This document shows positions 51,201 through 61,206 of a DNA stretch of 64,000 nt, piece after piece. The position numbers and the translations under genes were made by a program. Source of the DNA: an uncultured Bacilli bacterium (GTDB taxonomy: Bacteria; Bacillota_I; Bacilli_A; RF39; UBA660); NCBI GenBank assembly GCA_947632085.1, contig CANRNY010000005.1:16024-80023 (forward strand). The letters run 5' to 3'. Positions within the stretch are counted from its first letter, which is position 1; the number at the start of each line of letters is the position of its first letter. A model generated the notes under the pieces. The model made no database searches. It was not told the origin of the DNA and worked only from the letters and a program-made list of their open reading frames with translations.

Positions 51201-52834
51201 CAATGACAGCAAGCTTTAATACAGCATCTGATGCAGCATTTAATAAAGGTGTTAAAACTGCTAATATGCAAGAATATGTTGATGGTAAAGATGGATCTGT
51301 TGTTGTAGCTGGTGGAGGTTATTATACTTATCGTTTAAGATATGCTTCACAAAGAAATACATCAACTAAGGGATTAGTAATATATGATAATTTAGAAGTT
51401 TATGATGATGGTACACATGATAGATGGCAAGGTACATTAAGAAGTGTAGATGTTTCACAAATAATAGCTAAAGGTATTGATGTTAAGGTTTATTATTCTA
51501 CGAAGAAGAATATGAATTTATATGAAAATGGTAAAGCATCAGTAGATAAAGCGCATCCAAAAGATTCAATTTTAACGGATGAAAGTATTTGGTCATTAAC
51601 GCCACCTGATGATATGAAAAATGTTACTGCAATAGCTATTGATTGTAGTAAAAAAACAGATGGTAGTGATTATGAGTTAAAGCCTGAAGAAAGTGTTGTT
51701 GCAATTTTAACTATGCAAGCTCCTGTAGAAAATGTTAAGGCCTTAGAAGCTAAAAATGCTAAAGCTTTAAATGCTGCATGGTGGAGTGGTATAACTCAAC
51801 AATTAAGTGAACCTTCACATGATAACTTTACAGTCTTTGAATGGACAGAAGTTGGTATTGAAGATGTTGATGTAGATATTGATAAGGAATCACAAGTTCC
51901 ATCTGGTACTAAAGAAAAACCGGCTGTAGTTAAAAATGGAGATTTATTAACTTATGATATTATTGTTAAAAATAATGGTACTTGGGCGATAATTAATAAT
52001 GTCTTAGTAAGAGATGTTCTACCTAAGGAAGTAAGAGCTAATTTAGAAGATGTTGCTTATTATATTGAAGGTGAAGGAAGTTTTGAAAATAAGACATTAG
52101 TTAGTGATTCTGGATTAGTACAAATGACGGCGAATGGTCAAACTCTTGATTTTAGAATTAGTCAGTTATTATCTGGAGAAGTAATTCATATTTTAATTCC
52201 AACAATTGTTCATGCAACTACGGCAGATGATATAGAAAATAAAGCTTCTATTCTAGAATTTAATAATGAATCTTACGTATCTTATTCACCTACAACTCAT
52301 CATAAAGTTAATTTAGGAAGTATTACTATTTTAAAGAAAGTATTTAATGGTGATAGAAGTAGAAAGTATAAATTTAAGATTACGTTAATTGATCCTTTAC
52401 GTAATGAAGAAGATTATAAGATTGATGAAGATGTTTTAGAAGACGAAGGGGAAAATCAAGATGGTTCTTCAGAAGAAGTTGATGAAGAGAAAGAAGTTAA
52501 TTTTGATCCATTAAATACAGTATATAGTGATATAACATTCACTGATGGTATTGGATATGTATATTTAGGTGATGGTGAGTCAAAGACTATTGAAGGTATT
52601 CCAGATGGATTACAGTATAAAGTAGAAGAGGAAGATATTGAAGGATGGACTGTTAAGAGTAAAAATGAAAGTGGTACAATAGTATCTTCTAAGGATATTA
52701 AAGTTGAATTTGATAATATTTATATTTTAAATCCTAATACTGGTGATTTAATTATCTTTGTTGTAATTGCTTTAATGGTTAGTGTTATTACAATCTTTAT
52801 TCTAAAGAAGATTAAATTTAAAAAGTATGTATAA
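48272..52834 (+). CDS. Giant wall-anchored surface protein with NPNTGD tail
   Basis: The product has 1520 aa. A signal anchor (~14-36) is followed by a very long beta-rich region of unknown fold with Tyr/Ser-rich segments. A DUF11/isopeptide-like domain lies at ~1220-1330 (LLTYDIIVKNNGTWAII, VRDVLPKEV). A Cna-B/SpaA-like domain follows at ~1350-1480 (SITILKKVFNGD, ESKTIEGIPDGLQYKVEEE). The C terminus has NPNTGD (~1487), a hydrophobic span and KKIKFKKYV. It is the second clear sorting-tail protein of this window. It resembles backbone or tip pilins in domain style. It shares an operon with the 46812 gene. Confidence 0.8.
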   Translation: MKNEKIKIKFDLRKVIILSVLFAVIPLLAAVILSTSYSVSPSDYEAKSNGLGTLTLTWLEGTEAYAGKVDDNGVLQINPTANNVYNEKSNTGGGARVSYQLAFNMGGSETAQPGEITIKIPKYVFFDRENQPIEDQIIDIPLVMAPEAKGTGFNYKFETDEDGNEFIVLQNYEKIPPSYMFEASLTWILLKPSTVKNHYTNEITGTVDVDFNSDGIIDSSSTSNAIKLEFNSHVEVRSVSKNYTTHIDPDAGGNTNVYYEWQDKWVDELKPDEADKYVYAVSYSEVYVYYATEPYTLTVKDEVTDELGGEVIGYCKYSSRNNETTMGYGESASSCFSKNNNGSTSNSASASRKPSKEPIAIPIDSPSSSNDDFYYYYFLVKYPKDVMTDGSPHEMKNTVTATALGVDGDESSKTANLTKSYTYSFIDPQEKVDEPGFLPTRHITNYKSGNRTVDGGINMLESNNDGYTIDMGYTEYSSSRYNYSFGGSIQDYRLTIKDEASDDSIDPDDYGKREWTAGVVDDIVLFGNSDIGYKKIGYKDYEMTVLTVSSYTVYDYVYTETKSYNPSNKVTTITKGYQYQAVDDYSLIPEIELYYKVNGDEWLSLGKIKFTDSSHYTYTDSLGNTINATTSSSERPKIPLPEGTTAVKGEVNSHYGRISLTFRSEMKIINSELLRSIIKDQDNARAYNISTAFSRDDKGTYYGTFQSNEYNSSSYDALENTYKDLVDKMDMEVYGKVMGHGYDKDTYTRIKGGATHQNKWVTYTNDVANRRIRANYTAYAVEYLTYDNTILDSETVLKYNLINEQRVGTFYDLLPIGMTVDVDTVKVQTFKDSSYTLSSSSDEAGVGTEIPATVSFVDNWQNSGRMMMIVRAVVPDELNNYYTVKSSSSSGNNSSRVFSGMTLRFVGNYSWDCFYDYGTSLTNTVAYKSGNGRLSSGYPDDATSQTSLALKDYMSDLDQDGNPVETTVNDTVYAQRTMTASFNTASDAAFNKGVKTANMQEYVDGKDGSVVVAGGGYYTYRLRYASQRNTSTKGLVIYDNLEVYDDGTHDRWQGTLRSVDVSQIIAKGIDVKVYYSTKKNMNLYENGKASVDKAHPKDSILTDESIWSLTPPDDMKNVTAIAIDCSKKTDGSDYELKPEESVVAILTMQAPVENVKALEAKNAKALNAAWWSGITQQLSEPSHDNFTVFEWTEVGIEDVDVDIDKESQVPSGTKEKPAVVKNGDLLTYDIIVKNNGTWAIINNVLVRDVLPKEVRANLEDVAYYIEGEGSFENKTLVSDSGLVQMTANGQTLDFRISQLLSGEVIHILIPTIVHATTADDIENKASILEFNNESYVSYSPTTHHKVNLGSITILKKVFNGDRSRKYKFKITLIDPLRNEEDYKIDEDVLEDEGENQDGSSEEVDEEKEVNFDPLNTVYSDITFTDGIGYVYLGDGESKTIEGIPDGLQYKVEEEDIEGWTVKSKNESGTIVSSKDIKVEFDNIYILNPNTGDLIIFVVIALMVSVITIFILKKIKFKKYV

Positions 52835-52837
52835 TAA

Positions 52838-52875
52838 ATAAAAAAAGTTGATTCGTAAAGGAATCAACTTTTTTC
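52838..52875. terminator. Bidirectional terminator after the NPNTGD surface protein
   Basis: AAAAAAAGTTGATTC and its complement around a short loop, between convergent genes. Confidence 0.85.
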
Positions 52876-53855
52876 TATTTTTCAATATAATAGGCATAAT
52901 ATTCATCAAAGGTTATCTTTTCATTATATATTTGCGTAGCAACATCTTTACCAACATATCTAAAATGCCAACTTTCTGTATTATAACCAGTTATGTAGTC
53001 TTTATTTTCAGGATATCTTAGAATAAAACCATATTTATGAGCATTATTTTTTAACCATTCATATTCGGCAGATTCAGTAAAAGCTTTTTGACCAGGATGT
53101 TCTAGAGAAGTTATGTCTAATGATAAACCGGTTTGATGTTCTGAATAACCAGGACGAGCAGCATATTGATCAGCATATTTTAAACTAACATTTTTATAAT
53201 CGTTATATATAAGTTCTTGGTCTTCATATGGACGATATGATGAATTAACCATTAAATGAATATTTAATTCGTTTAAAACGGCATCATGCATTTGTTCAAA
53301 GTTTTCAATAACGATGGAAGCAGCTTTATTATCAGCATAAGCATAAGCTAGATTTATATCTTCTAAATCAGTACGTTTATAGTTTTTATTTAGATGATGA
53401 AATTTATTTACTAAGACTAAGTAACCATCTTCAGTTTTACTATTTAAGTCTAGTTCGTACCAACCTTTATCAGCATGAACATTTACGATAGCAATAGTAT
53501 CTTCATATGAAGTTTTAGCATGAGATATTTTATAAGTTACATAATCTTCAAAGTTTTTAGCCATAAAATATTTTTGATTGATAATATTGGGATATAGTTC
53601 ATTATACTTTTCTTCTTTTAAGATTTCTTCGAGACGTTCGGGTTTTAGAATACTAATTAATTTAGTTGTATCTTCTAAGGAATAACCGATACTAGTCAGT
53701 TTATATTCATAGGTATCACGATAGTTTATTTCTTTTATGGCGTTAGTAATACCGTTATAGCCATAGATTGTTAGACTTACAAAGAAAAGGGCATAGATTA
53801 GGAATCTAACAACACTAGATTTTAAACGATATTTAGGCCTTTTTGATGATTTCAT
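52875..53855 (-). CDS. D-alanyl-D-alanine carboxypeptidase, VanY/M15B type
   Basis: The 326-aa zinc peptidase trims the terminal D-Ala from wall stem peptides. A basic start and one membrane span (~17-35) place the enzyme outside. The M15 zinc set is readable: SSYRPYEDQ (~205), SEHQTGLSLDI (His and Asp, ~245) and WHFRYVG (~300). A ~150-residue N domain precedes the catalytic domain. The second in-frame ATG (53855) is chosen because GATGTGA lies before it; the longer reading starts at 53873. Confidence 0.88.
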   Translation of the reverse strand: MKSSKRPKYRLKSSVVRFLIYALFFVSLTIYGYNGITNAIKEINYRDTYEYKLTSIGYSLEDTTKLISILKPERLEEILKEEKYNELYPNIINQKYFMAKNFEDYVTYKISHAKTSYEDTIAIVNVHADKGWYELDLNSKTEDGYLVLVNKFHHLNKNYKRTDLEDINLAYAYADNKAASIVIENFEQMHDAVLNELNIHLMVNSSYRPYEDQELIYNDYKNVSLKYADQYAARPGYSEHQTGLSLDITSLEHPGQKAFTESAEYEWLKNNAHKYGFILRYPENKDYITGYNTESWHFRYVGKDVATQIYNEKITFDEYYAYYIEK

Positions 53856-53961
53856 ATTTTCACATCTTTTCATATTTTAATTATAACAAATTTTTTTCTT
53901 AATGAAATATTTTTTCATAATCCTTCTTAAAACTAATATAATTTATTAAGAAATATTTTTA

Positions 53962-53989
53962 TTAGCACTTTATCATTGACAAGTGCTAA
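53962..53989 (+). promoter_or_regulatory. First CIRCE-like element, atypical spacing, overlapping the hrcA -35
   Basis: TTAGCACT (53962-53969) and AGTGCTAA (53982-53989) are perfect CIRCE half-sites, but 12 bases apart instead of the usual 11. The -35 TTGACA lies inside it. Confidence 0.75.
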
Positions 53990-54004
53990 TTTTATCGCTA
54001 TAAT
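53976..54004 (+). promoter_or_regulatory. Consensus promoter of the hrcA chaperone operon
   Basis: TTGACA (53976-53981), 17 bp, TATAAT (53999-54004): full match to the vegetative sigma consensus, held between two CIRCE elements. Confidence 0.9.
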
Positions 54005-54008
54005 TATT

Positions 54009-54035
54009 TTAGCACTGATGAGATATGAGTGCTAA
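54009..54035 (+). promoter_or_regulatory. Second CIRCE element (HrcA operator)
   Basis: TTAGCACT (54009-54016), an 11-base centre and AGTGCTAA (54028-54035): canonical CIRCE geometry. It is placed over the transcription start and just before the hrcA ribosome site. Confidence 0.95.
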
Positions 54036-54048
54036 CGGTGGTGATATA

Positions 54049-55047
54049 ATGGATGAAAGACAAAAAGAACTATTAAAGGAAATAGTTGAGTCTTATATTA
54101 AGTTCGTTAAACCAGTGGGTAGTAAAGCGTTATGTAAGAAATTCAAATTATCTTCCGCAACGATAAGAAATGAAATGGCAGCTTTAGAGAAATTAGGGTA
54201 CTTGGAAAAAAACCATGTATCTAGTGGAAGAATTCCTTCAGAACGTGGATACAAATACTATGTTGATTATTTAATGAAACCTAAAGAATTAAATGGGGAA
54301 GAAATGTTAAAATTACAAACTATTTTCCATAATCAACAATTACAAGTTAGTGATGCTATTGCACAATGTATGGAGATAATAGCTGATATTACTAATTATA
54401 CGAGCGTTGTTTTAGGTAAGAATTCAAGTGATAATAATTTACAACAAGTAAATATTATTCCCCTTGATAATAATCAAGTAATCGCCTTGGTTTGTACTAA
54501 CAAAGGAATAGTAGAAAATAAGAAATTTACAATTCCGCAAAATATTTTTATGGAAGAATTAGTTAAGACGTGTGAAATTATTAACAAGATGTTAATAGGG
54601 ACACCAATTAATGAAGTAAGTCAAAGATTGGAATTCGAAGTAAAACCAGTTATAAGTAAAACGATTAAACAATATGAAGCAGTATATGAAATATTCTATG
54701 ATGCTTTTAATGACTTTACGAAAAATAGTACTAATGTCTTCTTTAGTGGAAAAACTAATATTTTAAAACAACCAGAGTATGATGATATTAATGAAATTAA
54801 GCGAATTGTTAATAAGTTTGAAGATGAATCCTTAGTTAGAAAAATCGAAGAGACGGGCGATGGAGTTAATGTGTATATTGGTGAACAAACTGAGTTTGAT
54901 CCAAATGTCACGATAATTAAAAGTAAATATAATATTAATGGTGAAGAGGGAACAATTGCGATTGTTGGACCAAAGAGAATGGAGTATGACAAAGTAGTTG
55001 GGTTACTTGAATACATTAATAAAGAATTAAATGAGAAAGATAAATAG
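54049..55047 (+). CDS. hrcA: Heat-inducible transcription repressor HrcA
   Basis: The 332-aa repressor binds CIRCE and is released when GroE is occupied by misfolded protein. The N-terminal winged helix begins ERQKELLKEIVESYIK and has KFKLSSATIRNEMAALEKLGYL and SSGRIPSERGYKYYVD. The rest is the GAF-like dimer domain. ATG 54049 follows GGTGGTGAT; the ATG at 54025 lies inside the second CIRCE. It leads the hrcA-grpE-dnaK-pepF-dnaJ cluster and so controls itself. Confidence 0.96.
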   Translation: MDERQKELLKEIVESYIKFVKPVGSKALCKKFKLSSATIRNEMAALEKLGYLEKNHVSSGRIPSERGYKYYVDYLMKPKELNGEEMLKLQTIFHNQQLQVSDAIAQCMEIIADITNYTSVVLGKNSSDNNLQQVNIIPLDNNQVIALVCTNKGIVENKKFTIPQNIFMEELVKTCEIINKMLIGTPINEVSQRLEFEVKPVISKTIKQYEAVYEIFYDAFNDFTKNSTNVFFSGKTNILKQPEYDDINEIKRIVNKFEDESLVRKIEETGDGVNVYIGEQTEFDPNVTIIKSKYNINGEEGTIAIVGPKRMEYDKVVGLLEYINKELNEKDK

Positions 55048-55105
55048 TTTATGTAAGTAATTTTAGACTTACTATAAATATTGTAAATAGAGAGTGAGAT
55101 GACTT

Positions 55106-55726
55106 ATGGCAGAAGATAAAAAAGTTTCAGAAACTGAAGTAAAAGAAGAAGTAAAGAATAATACTTTAGAAAATGAAAATAAGGAAGAAATAAAAAAAGA
55201 AGATATGCCAAAAGAGGTAAAAAAAGAAACTTCGGAGGAAAAGAAAAAAGGTCTTTTTAAGAAGAAGGAAGATGAAGAAAAGAAGAAACTTCAAGTTGAA
55301 GTTGATACTTTAAAAGATAAATATTTAAGAGCTAATGCGGAGATGCAAAATATGCGTCGTCGTATGGAAGAAGAAAAAGCAAGTCTTCTAAAATATGAAG
55401 GAGAAGATTTGATTAAAAAGTTACTACCAATTGTTGATAACTTTGAAAGAGCTATTCAAATGGATGATACTAATTTAGAAGATGAAGTTAGTAAATTCTT
55501 AAGTGGATTTAAAATGATATATGGTAACTTAAGTGATACATTAAAGGGGTATGAAGTAGAGGTTATGGATATTTTAAATAAGCCATTTGATCCTAATACA
55601 ATGGAAGCTGTCTTAATGGAAGAAGCTCCTGGTGTAGAACCTAATACTGTTGTTGATGTATTACAAAAAGGTTATACATATAAAGGCAAAGTTATTAGAC
55701 ATGCGATGGTAAAGGTAAGTAAATAG
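55106..55726 (+). CDS. grpE: Nucleotide exchange factor GrpE
   Basis: The 206-aa co-chaperone releases ADP from DnaK. A long Lys/Glu-rich coiled-coil N terminus (~1-75) leads to DKYLRANAEMQNMRRRME, and the C-terminal beta wing has the conserved FDPNTMEAV (~153) and GYTYKGKVIRHAMV. GAGTGAGATGA precedes the ATG. Confidence 0.96.
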   Translation: MAEDKKVSETEVKEEVKNNTLENENKEEIKKEDMPKEVKKETSEEKKKGLFKKKEDEEKKKLQVEVDTLKDKYLRANAEMQNMRRRMEEEKASLLKYEGEDLIKKLLPIVDNFERAIQMDDTNLEDEVSKFLSGFKMIYGNLSDTLKGYEVEVMDILNKPFDPNTMEAVLMEEAPGVEPNTVVDVLQKGYTYKGKVIRHAMVKVSK

Positions 55727-57568
<1,842 letters not shown>

Positions 57569-57580
57569 TATTATGTTAGT

Positions 57581-57606
57581 AAAAGTTCTAGGAAACTAGA
57601 ACTTTT
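57581..57606 (+). terminator. Terminator-like hairpin between dnaK and pepF
   Basis: An 11-bp perfect stem (57581-57591 with 57596-57606) has a GAAA tetraloop but only four Ts at its end. It could give partial termination or stabilise the 3' end of a processed hrcA-grpE-dnaK mRNA, lowering pepF-dnaJ output. Confidence 0.6.
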
Positions 57607-57628
57607 AACTGATATAGAGGAGGAAGTC

Positions 57629-59428
57629 ATGCAAAAATATAATAATCGTAGTGAAGTACCAGAAAAATATAAATGGGATTTAACTCCCTTCTTTAAGAAT
57701 GAAGAAGAATATAATCAAACATATGAAAAAACATTAAAAGAAGCAGAACAATTTAAAAATTATGTAGGATGTACTAAAGATGCTCATAAGTTATATGAAT
57801 TTTTAAATTTATATTATGAAGTGTCAGCAGCATTTGAAGATTTATATGTATATGCGTTTTTAAAAGATGATGAAGAATTAGGTCAAGAAGAAAATGTTAT
57901 TCGTAAGAGTAAAGCAGAAAAGTTAGGAGCTGTTTTATCTAATAATACTAGTTTCTTTGATCCAGAATTACTAAGTTTAAGTAAAAGTGAATATGAAGAA
58001 TTATTTAATTCTAATAATAAATTATTAGAATATAAAGCTTTACTTGATAAGACTTATCGTAATAAAGAACATGTTTTATCAGAAAGAGAAGAACAAATTA
58101 TTAATGAACTTACTACAGCAATGAATCATTATGATGATATGTCTTCTAATCTACTTAATAAAGAACATGATTATGGTAAAGTAAAGATAGATGGTGAAAA
58201 TGTTGTTATTGCGACAACTAATTATCGTTTACTTACAAAGAATAAAGATGAAAATATTCGTAAGAAAGTCTATAATTTGTTTAATAAAAAGTTAGAGCAG
58301 TATAGTAATAGTAATGCTTATTATTTAAATAGTTATGTTAATATGAACGATAAGTTAGCGCAAATCTATTATTTTAAGGATTCTTGGGAACAAAAATTAT
58401 TTGGGTTAAATTTAAGTGATAAAGTTTTTAAAACATTAGTTAAAACAACGGAAGAACATTTAGATTCTTTACATAAATATTTTGCCCTTAAAAGAGATGT
58501 TTTGGGTTTAGAACAATTAAGAATGTATGATTTAAATTTAGAGATGGCTTCATCTACAAAAGAATATACAATAGAAGAGGCACAAGATTTAGTAAGAGAA
58601 TCGATTAAACCATTAGGTAGTGAATACTCTGATAAATATGAAAAGATAATTAAAAATCATTATATTGATTATTGCCAATACAAAGGCAAATGTAGTGGTG
58701 GATATTCAGCTTCATCTATTAAACAAGATTCAAGAATATTACTAAGTTTTAATGGTAATTTAGATTCTGTATCTACTATAGCTCATGAATGTGGTCATAA
58801 TGTTCATCATCAATTTGAAAATGAAAATAACCCATATCAATATCGTTTTGTTTCTAATTTAGTAGCTGAGGTTGCCTCATTAACTAATGAATGTTTACTT
58901 TCTAGTTATTTAGTAAATAATGGTAAAACGAAAGATGAAAAGCTAGCAGGTGTAGCTAATATATTAGAAGTTATTACATCTAATTTATTTGGTGCTGTTA
59001 GAGAAGGTAAATTAGAACAAGAAATGTATAGTTTGGTACATAAAGGTGGAGCTATTACTAAAGAGTTTATGGATAAGAAGACTAAGGCTTCTTTAAAGAA
59101 ATATTATGGACCAGCAGTAAAGATTGATAAGTATGCTAAAAACAAATGGATAACTAGAAGTCATTATTATATGCATTTTTATCTATATAGTTATGCTATT
59201 TGTATAAGTGTGGCTTCTTCAGTTGCTTCAAAGATATTAGCAGGTGATAAAGAAATGCTTGATAATTATTTGAAGTTCTTGAAATGTGGTTCTGATAAAT
59301 GGCCAAGTGAAGCGTTTGCAATATTAGGTGTTTCTTTAGAAGATAAAAATGTTTATGAAGAAGCAATTAAGTATTTTGATTCTTTAATAGATAAATTTAG
59401 AGCAATATATGAGGGTGAGGTGAAATAA
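57629..59428 (+). CDS. pepF: Oligoendopeptidase F (M3 metallopeptidase)
   Basis: The 599-aa cytoplasmic peptidase cuts oligopeptides of roughly 7-17 residues. It starts [16 protein letters not shown], typical of PepF. The zinc motif is [13 protein letters not shown] (~383), with the third ligand Glu in EVASLTNE (~409). GAGGAGGAAG precedes the ATG. It sits within the chaperone operon and its TAA overlaps the dnaJ ATG by one base, so it is coupled to dnaJ and likely heat-induced. Confidence 0.95.
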   Translation: MQKYNNRSEVPEKYKWDLTPFFKNEEEYNQTYEKTLKEAEQFKNYVGCTKDAHKLYEFLNLYYEVSAAFEDLYVYAFLKDDEELGQEENVIRKSKAEKLGAVLSNNTSFFDPELLSLSKSEYEELFNSNNKLLEYKALLDKTYRNKEHVLSEREEQIINELTTAMNHYDDMSSNLLNKEHDYGKVKIDGENVVIATTNYRLLTKNKDENIRKKVYNLFNKKLEQYSNSNAYYLNSYVNMNDKLAQIYYFKDSWEQKLFGLNLSDKVFKTLVKTTEEHLDSLHKYFALKRDVLGLEQLRMYDLNLEMASSTKEYTIEEAQDLVRESIKPLGSEYSDKYEKIIKNHYIDYCQYKGKCSGGYSASSIKQDSRILLSFNGNLDSVSTIAHECGHNVHHQFENENNPYQYRFVSNLVAEVASLTNECLLSSYLVNNGKTKDEKLAGVANILEVITSNLFGAVREGKLEQEMYSLVHKGGAITKEFMDKKTKASLKKYYGPAVKIDKYAKNKWITRSHYYMHFYLYSYAICISVASSVASKILAGDKEMLDNYLKFLKCGSDKWPSEAFAILGVSLEDKNVYEEAIKYFDSLIDKFRAIYEGEVK

Positions 59429-60549
59429 TGGCTAGTAGTAAAGATTATTATGAAACATTAGGAGTATCTAAAGATGCTTCTGATGATGAGATTAAAAGTG
59501 CTTTTAGAAAAATGGCTAAAAAATATCATCCTGATATTAATAAAGAACCAGGAGCAGAAGCTAAGTTTAAAGAAATAGGAGAAGCTTATTCAGTTTTATC
59601 TGATCCAGATAAAAGAAGACAATATGATCAATTAGGTCATGAAGCTTATACTAATGGAGCTAGCCAAGGTGGTTTTGGTGGCGGATTTGGTGGATTTTCT
59701 GCTGATGATATCGATTTATCAAGTATTTTTGATGATTTATTTGGTGGCGGTATGTTTGGTGGAGGTTCTAGAAGAAGTAGTAATCGTCCAACAAAAGGAA
59801 GAGATTCACTTGTAAAAGTTAATTTAACTTTTGAAGAAGCAGTTTTTGGTTGCAAGAAAACGATTGACTTAGATTTAGATACAGAATGTGATGATTGTGA
59901 TGGCAAAGGTGGAACTGGTGAAGAAACTTGTCATACTTGTGGTGGCCGTGGTCGTGTAATAACGCAACAAAGAACAATGTTTGGAGTATTCCAATCAGAA
60001 AGTACGTGTCCTGATTGTAAAGGTAAAGGAAAAACATTTAAAAACGTTTGTAAAAAATGTAATGGAACTGGTCATGTAGTTAAAAACAAAGAAATTGAAA
60101 TTACAGTTCCTGAAGGTGTAGATACAGGTCATCAATTAAGAATAACTGGTAAGGGTGCTGCTGGATATAATGGTGGACCTAATGGCGATATTTATATTGA
60201 ATTTGTGGTAAAAGATCATCCATTATTTGAAAGAAAAGAAAATGATATTTATGTAGATGTTCCTTTAACAATTACTGAAGCTGTTTTAGGTTGTAAAAAA
60301 GAAGTACCGACACTTGATGGAACAGTAGTTTTAAGTGTTGATGCTGGTAGTCAACCTGGTGATCAATTAAGATTACGTGGTAAAGGAGTTAAAGATCCAA
60401 CACGTAATAAAAAGGGTGATATGTATGTCGTATTAGATGTTATTATTCCTGATAAACTTGATCGCAAACAAAAAGATTTATTTAAAGAACTAGCTAAAAC
60501 GGATTTAGAAACTGGTTCAGCATTTAAAAATTATAAAAAGTACTTATAA
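59428..60549 (+). CDS. dnaJ: Chaperone DnaJ (Hsp40)
   Basis: The 373-aa type I DnaJ has a J domain with [12 protein letters not shown] (HPD, ~33). A Gly/Phe linker ([10 protein letters not shown], ~80) follows, then four zinc repeats [24 protein letters not shown] and CKKCNGTG (~155-215), and the C-terminal peptide-binding domains. It is the last gene of the CIRCE operon and ends at a strong terminator. Confidence 0.97.
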   Translation: MASSKDYYETLGVSKDASDDEIKSAFRKMAKKYHPDINKEPGAEAKFKEIGEAYSVLSDPDKRRQYDQLGHEAYTNGASQGGFGGGFGGFSADDIDLSSIFDDLFGGGMFGGGSRRSSNRPTKGRDSLVKVNLTFEEAVFGCKKTIDLDLDTECDDCDGKGGTGEETCHTCGGRGRVITQQRTMFGVFQSESTCPDCKGKGKTFKNVCKKCNGTGHVVKNKEIEITVPEGVDTGHQLRITGKGAAGYNGGPNGDIYIEFVVKDHPLFERKENDIYVDVPLTITEAVLGCKKEVPTLDGTVVLSVDAGSQPGDQLRLRGKGVKDPTRNKKGDMYVVLDVIIPDKLDRKQKDLFKELAKTDLETGSAFKNYKKYL

Positions 60550-60550
60550 T

Positions 60551-60586
60551 AAAATAAGACATTTCATTGAAGAAATGTCTTATTTT
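60551..60586. terminator. Bidirectional terminator between dnaJ and the HTH gene
   Basis: A 15-bp perfect stem, AAAATAAGACATTTC with its complement, and a 6-base loop between convergent genes. Confidence 0.85.
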
Positions 60587-61020
60587 AATCTCTTACGATC
60601 AAAAATGGCATCGATAGAGAAAGGTTTATAAATAGTTGTTAAAGCATATAGAGTTGTGGTAGAAATTAATCGTTTACCATTTTCATAATCAGAATATGTA
60701 CTATCAGCAATATTTAATCTTTTACATAATTCACGTTGGGTAATATTATTTGCTTTTCTTAAGGCTTTAAGATTTTTAGATATATTTTCTAAATTAAAAA
60801 CAATTTTATCATATAATAAATTGTGTTTAGTAAGGCCATATAAATAGTCAAGACTAAAGTTAAAGTGATTGGCATAAATTATAAGTCTAGCTAAAGGAAT
60901 AGTATCATTACCATTCTCCCAACCAGATACAGTTGTAAAATGAACTTTAAATAATTCAGCAATATCTTTTTGTTTAATATCTAGTGATTCACGACTTTCT
61001 CTTAACTTCTCAACAATCAT
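60580..61020 (-). CDS. Regulator with two tandem Xre-type HTH domains
   Basis: This is a 146-aa DNA-binding protein. The first HTH_3 is at ~4-60 (KQKDIAELFKVHFTTVSGWE); the second at ~80-138 (TQRELCKRLNIADSTYSDYE). Two complete Xre domains in one short chain suggest it binds a bipartite site without dimerising or as a dimer on a long operator. It is divergent from the 61207 gene across a 186-base gap and could control that gene. Confidence 0.88.
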   Translation of the reverse strand: MIVEKLRESRESLDIKQKDIAELFKVHFTTVSGWENGNDTIPLARLIIYANHFNFSLDYLYGLTKHNLLYDKIVFNLENISKNLKALRKANNITQRELCKRLNIADSTYSDYENGKRLISTTTLYALTTIYKPFSIDAIFDRKRLK

Positions 61021-61175
61021 TACTACTCACCAAAATTATTATTCCATTTAAAAACTTGCAAAATCGTTTTCTATGGGATATACGGATTATAGTAAGTGAT
61101 TTTTTAATATTTAATATAAATGTAATTTATATTAATTTACCGAGATTAAAGATTATTGTTTGGAATAGTATTTTT

Positions 61176-61184
61176 TGATATAAT
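61176..61184 (+). promoter_or_regulatory. Extended -10 promoter of the 61207 gene
   Basis: TGATATAAT, followed by AAAAGGTGAGAG before the ATG at 61207. It lies in the gap shared with the divergent double-HTH gene. Confidence 0.55.
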
Positions 61185-61206
61185 AGATAATGAAAAGGTG
61201 AGAGGT

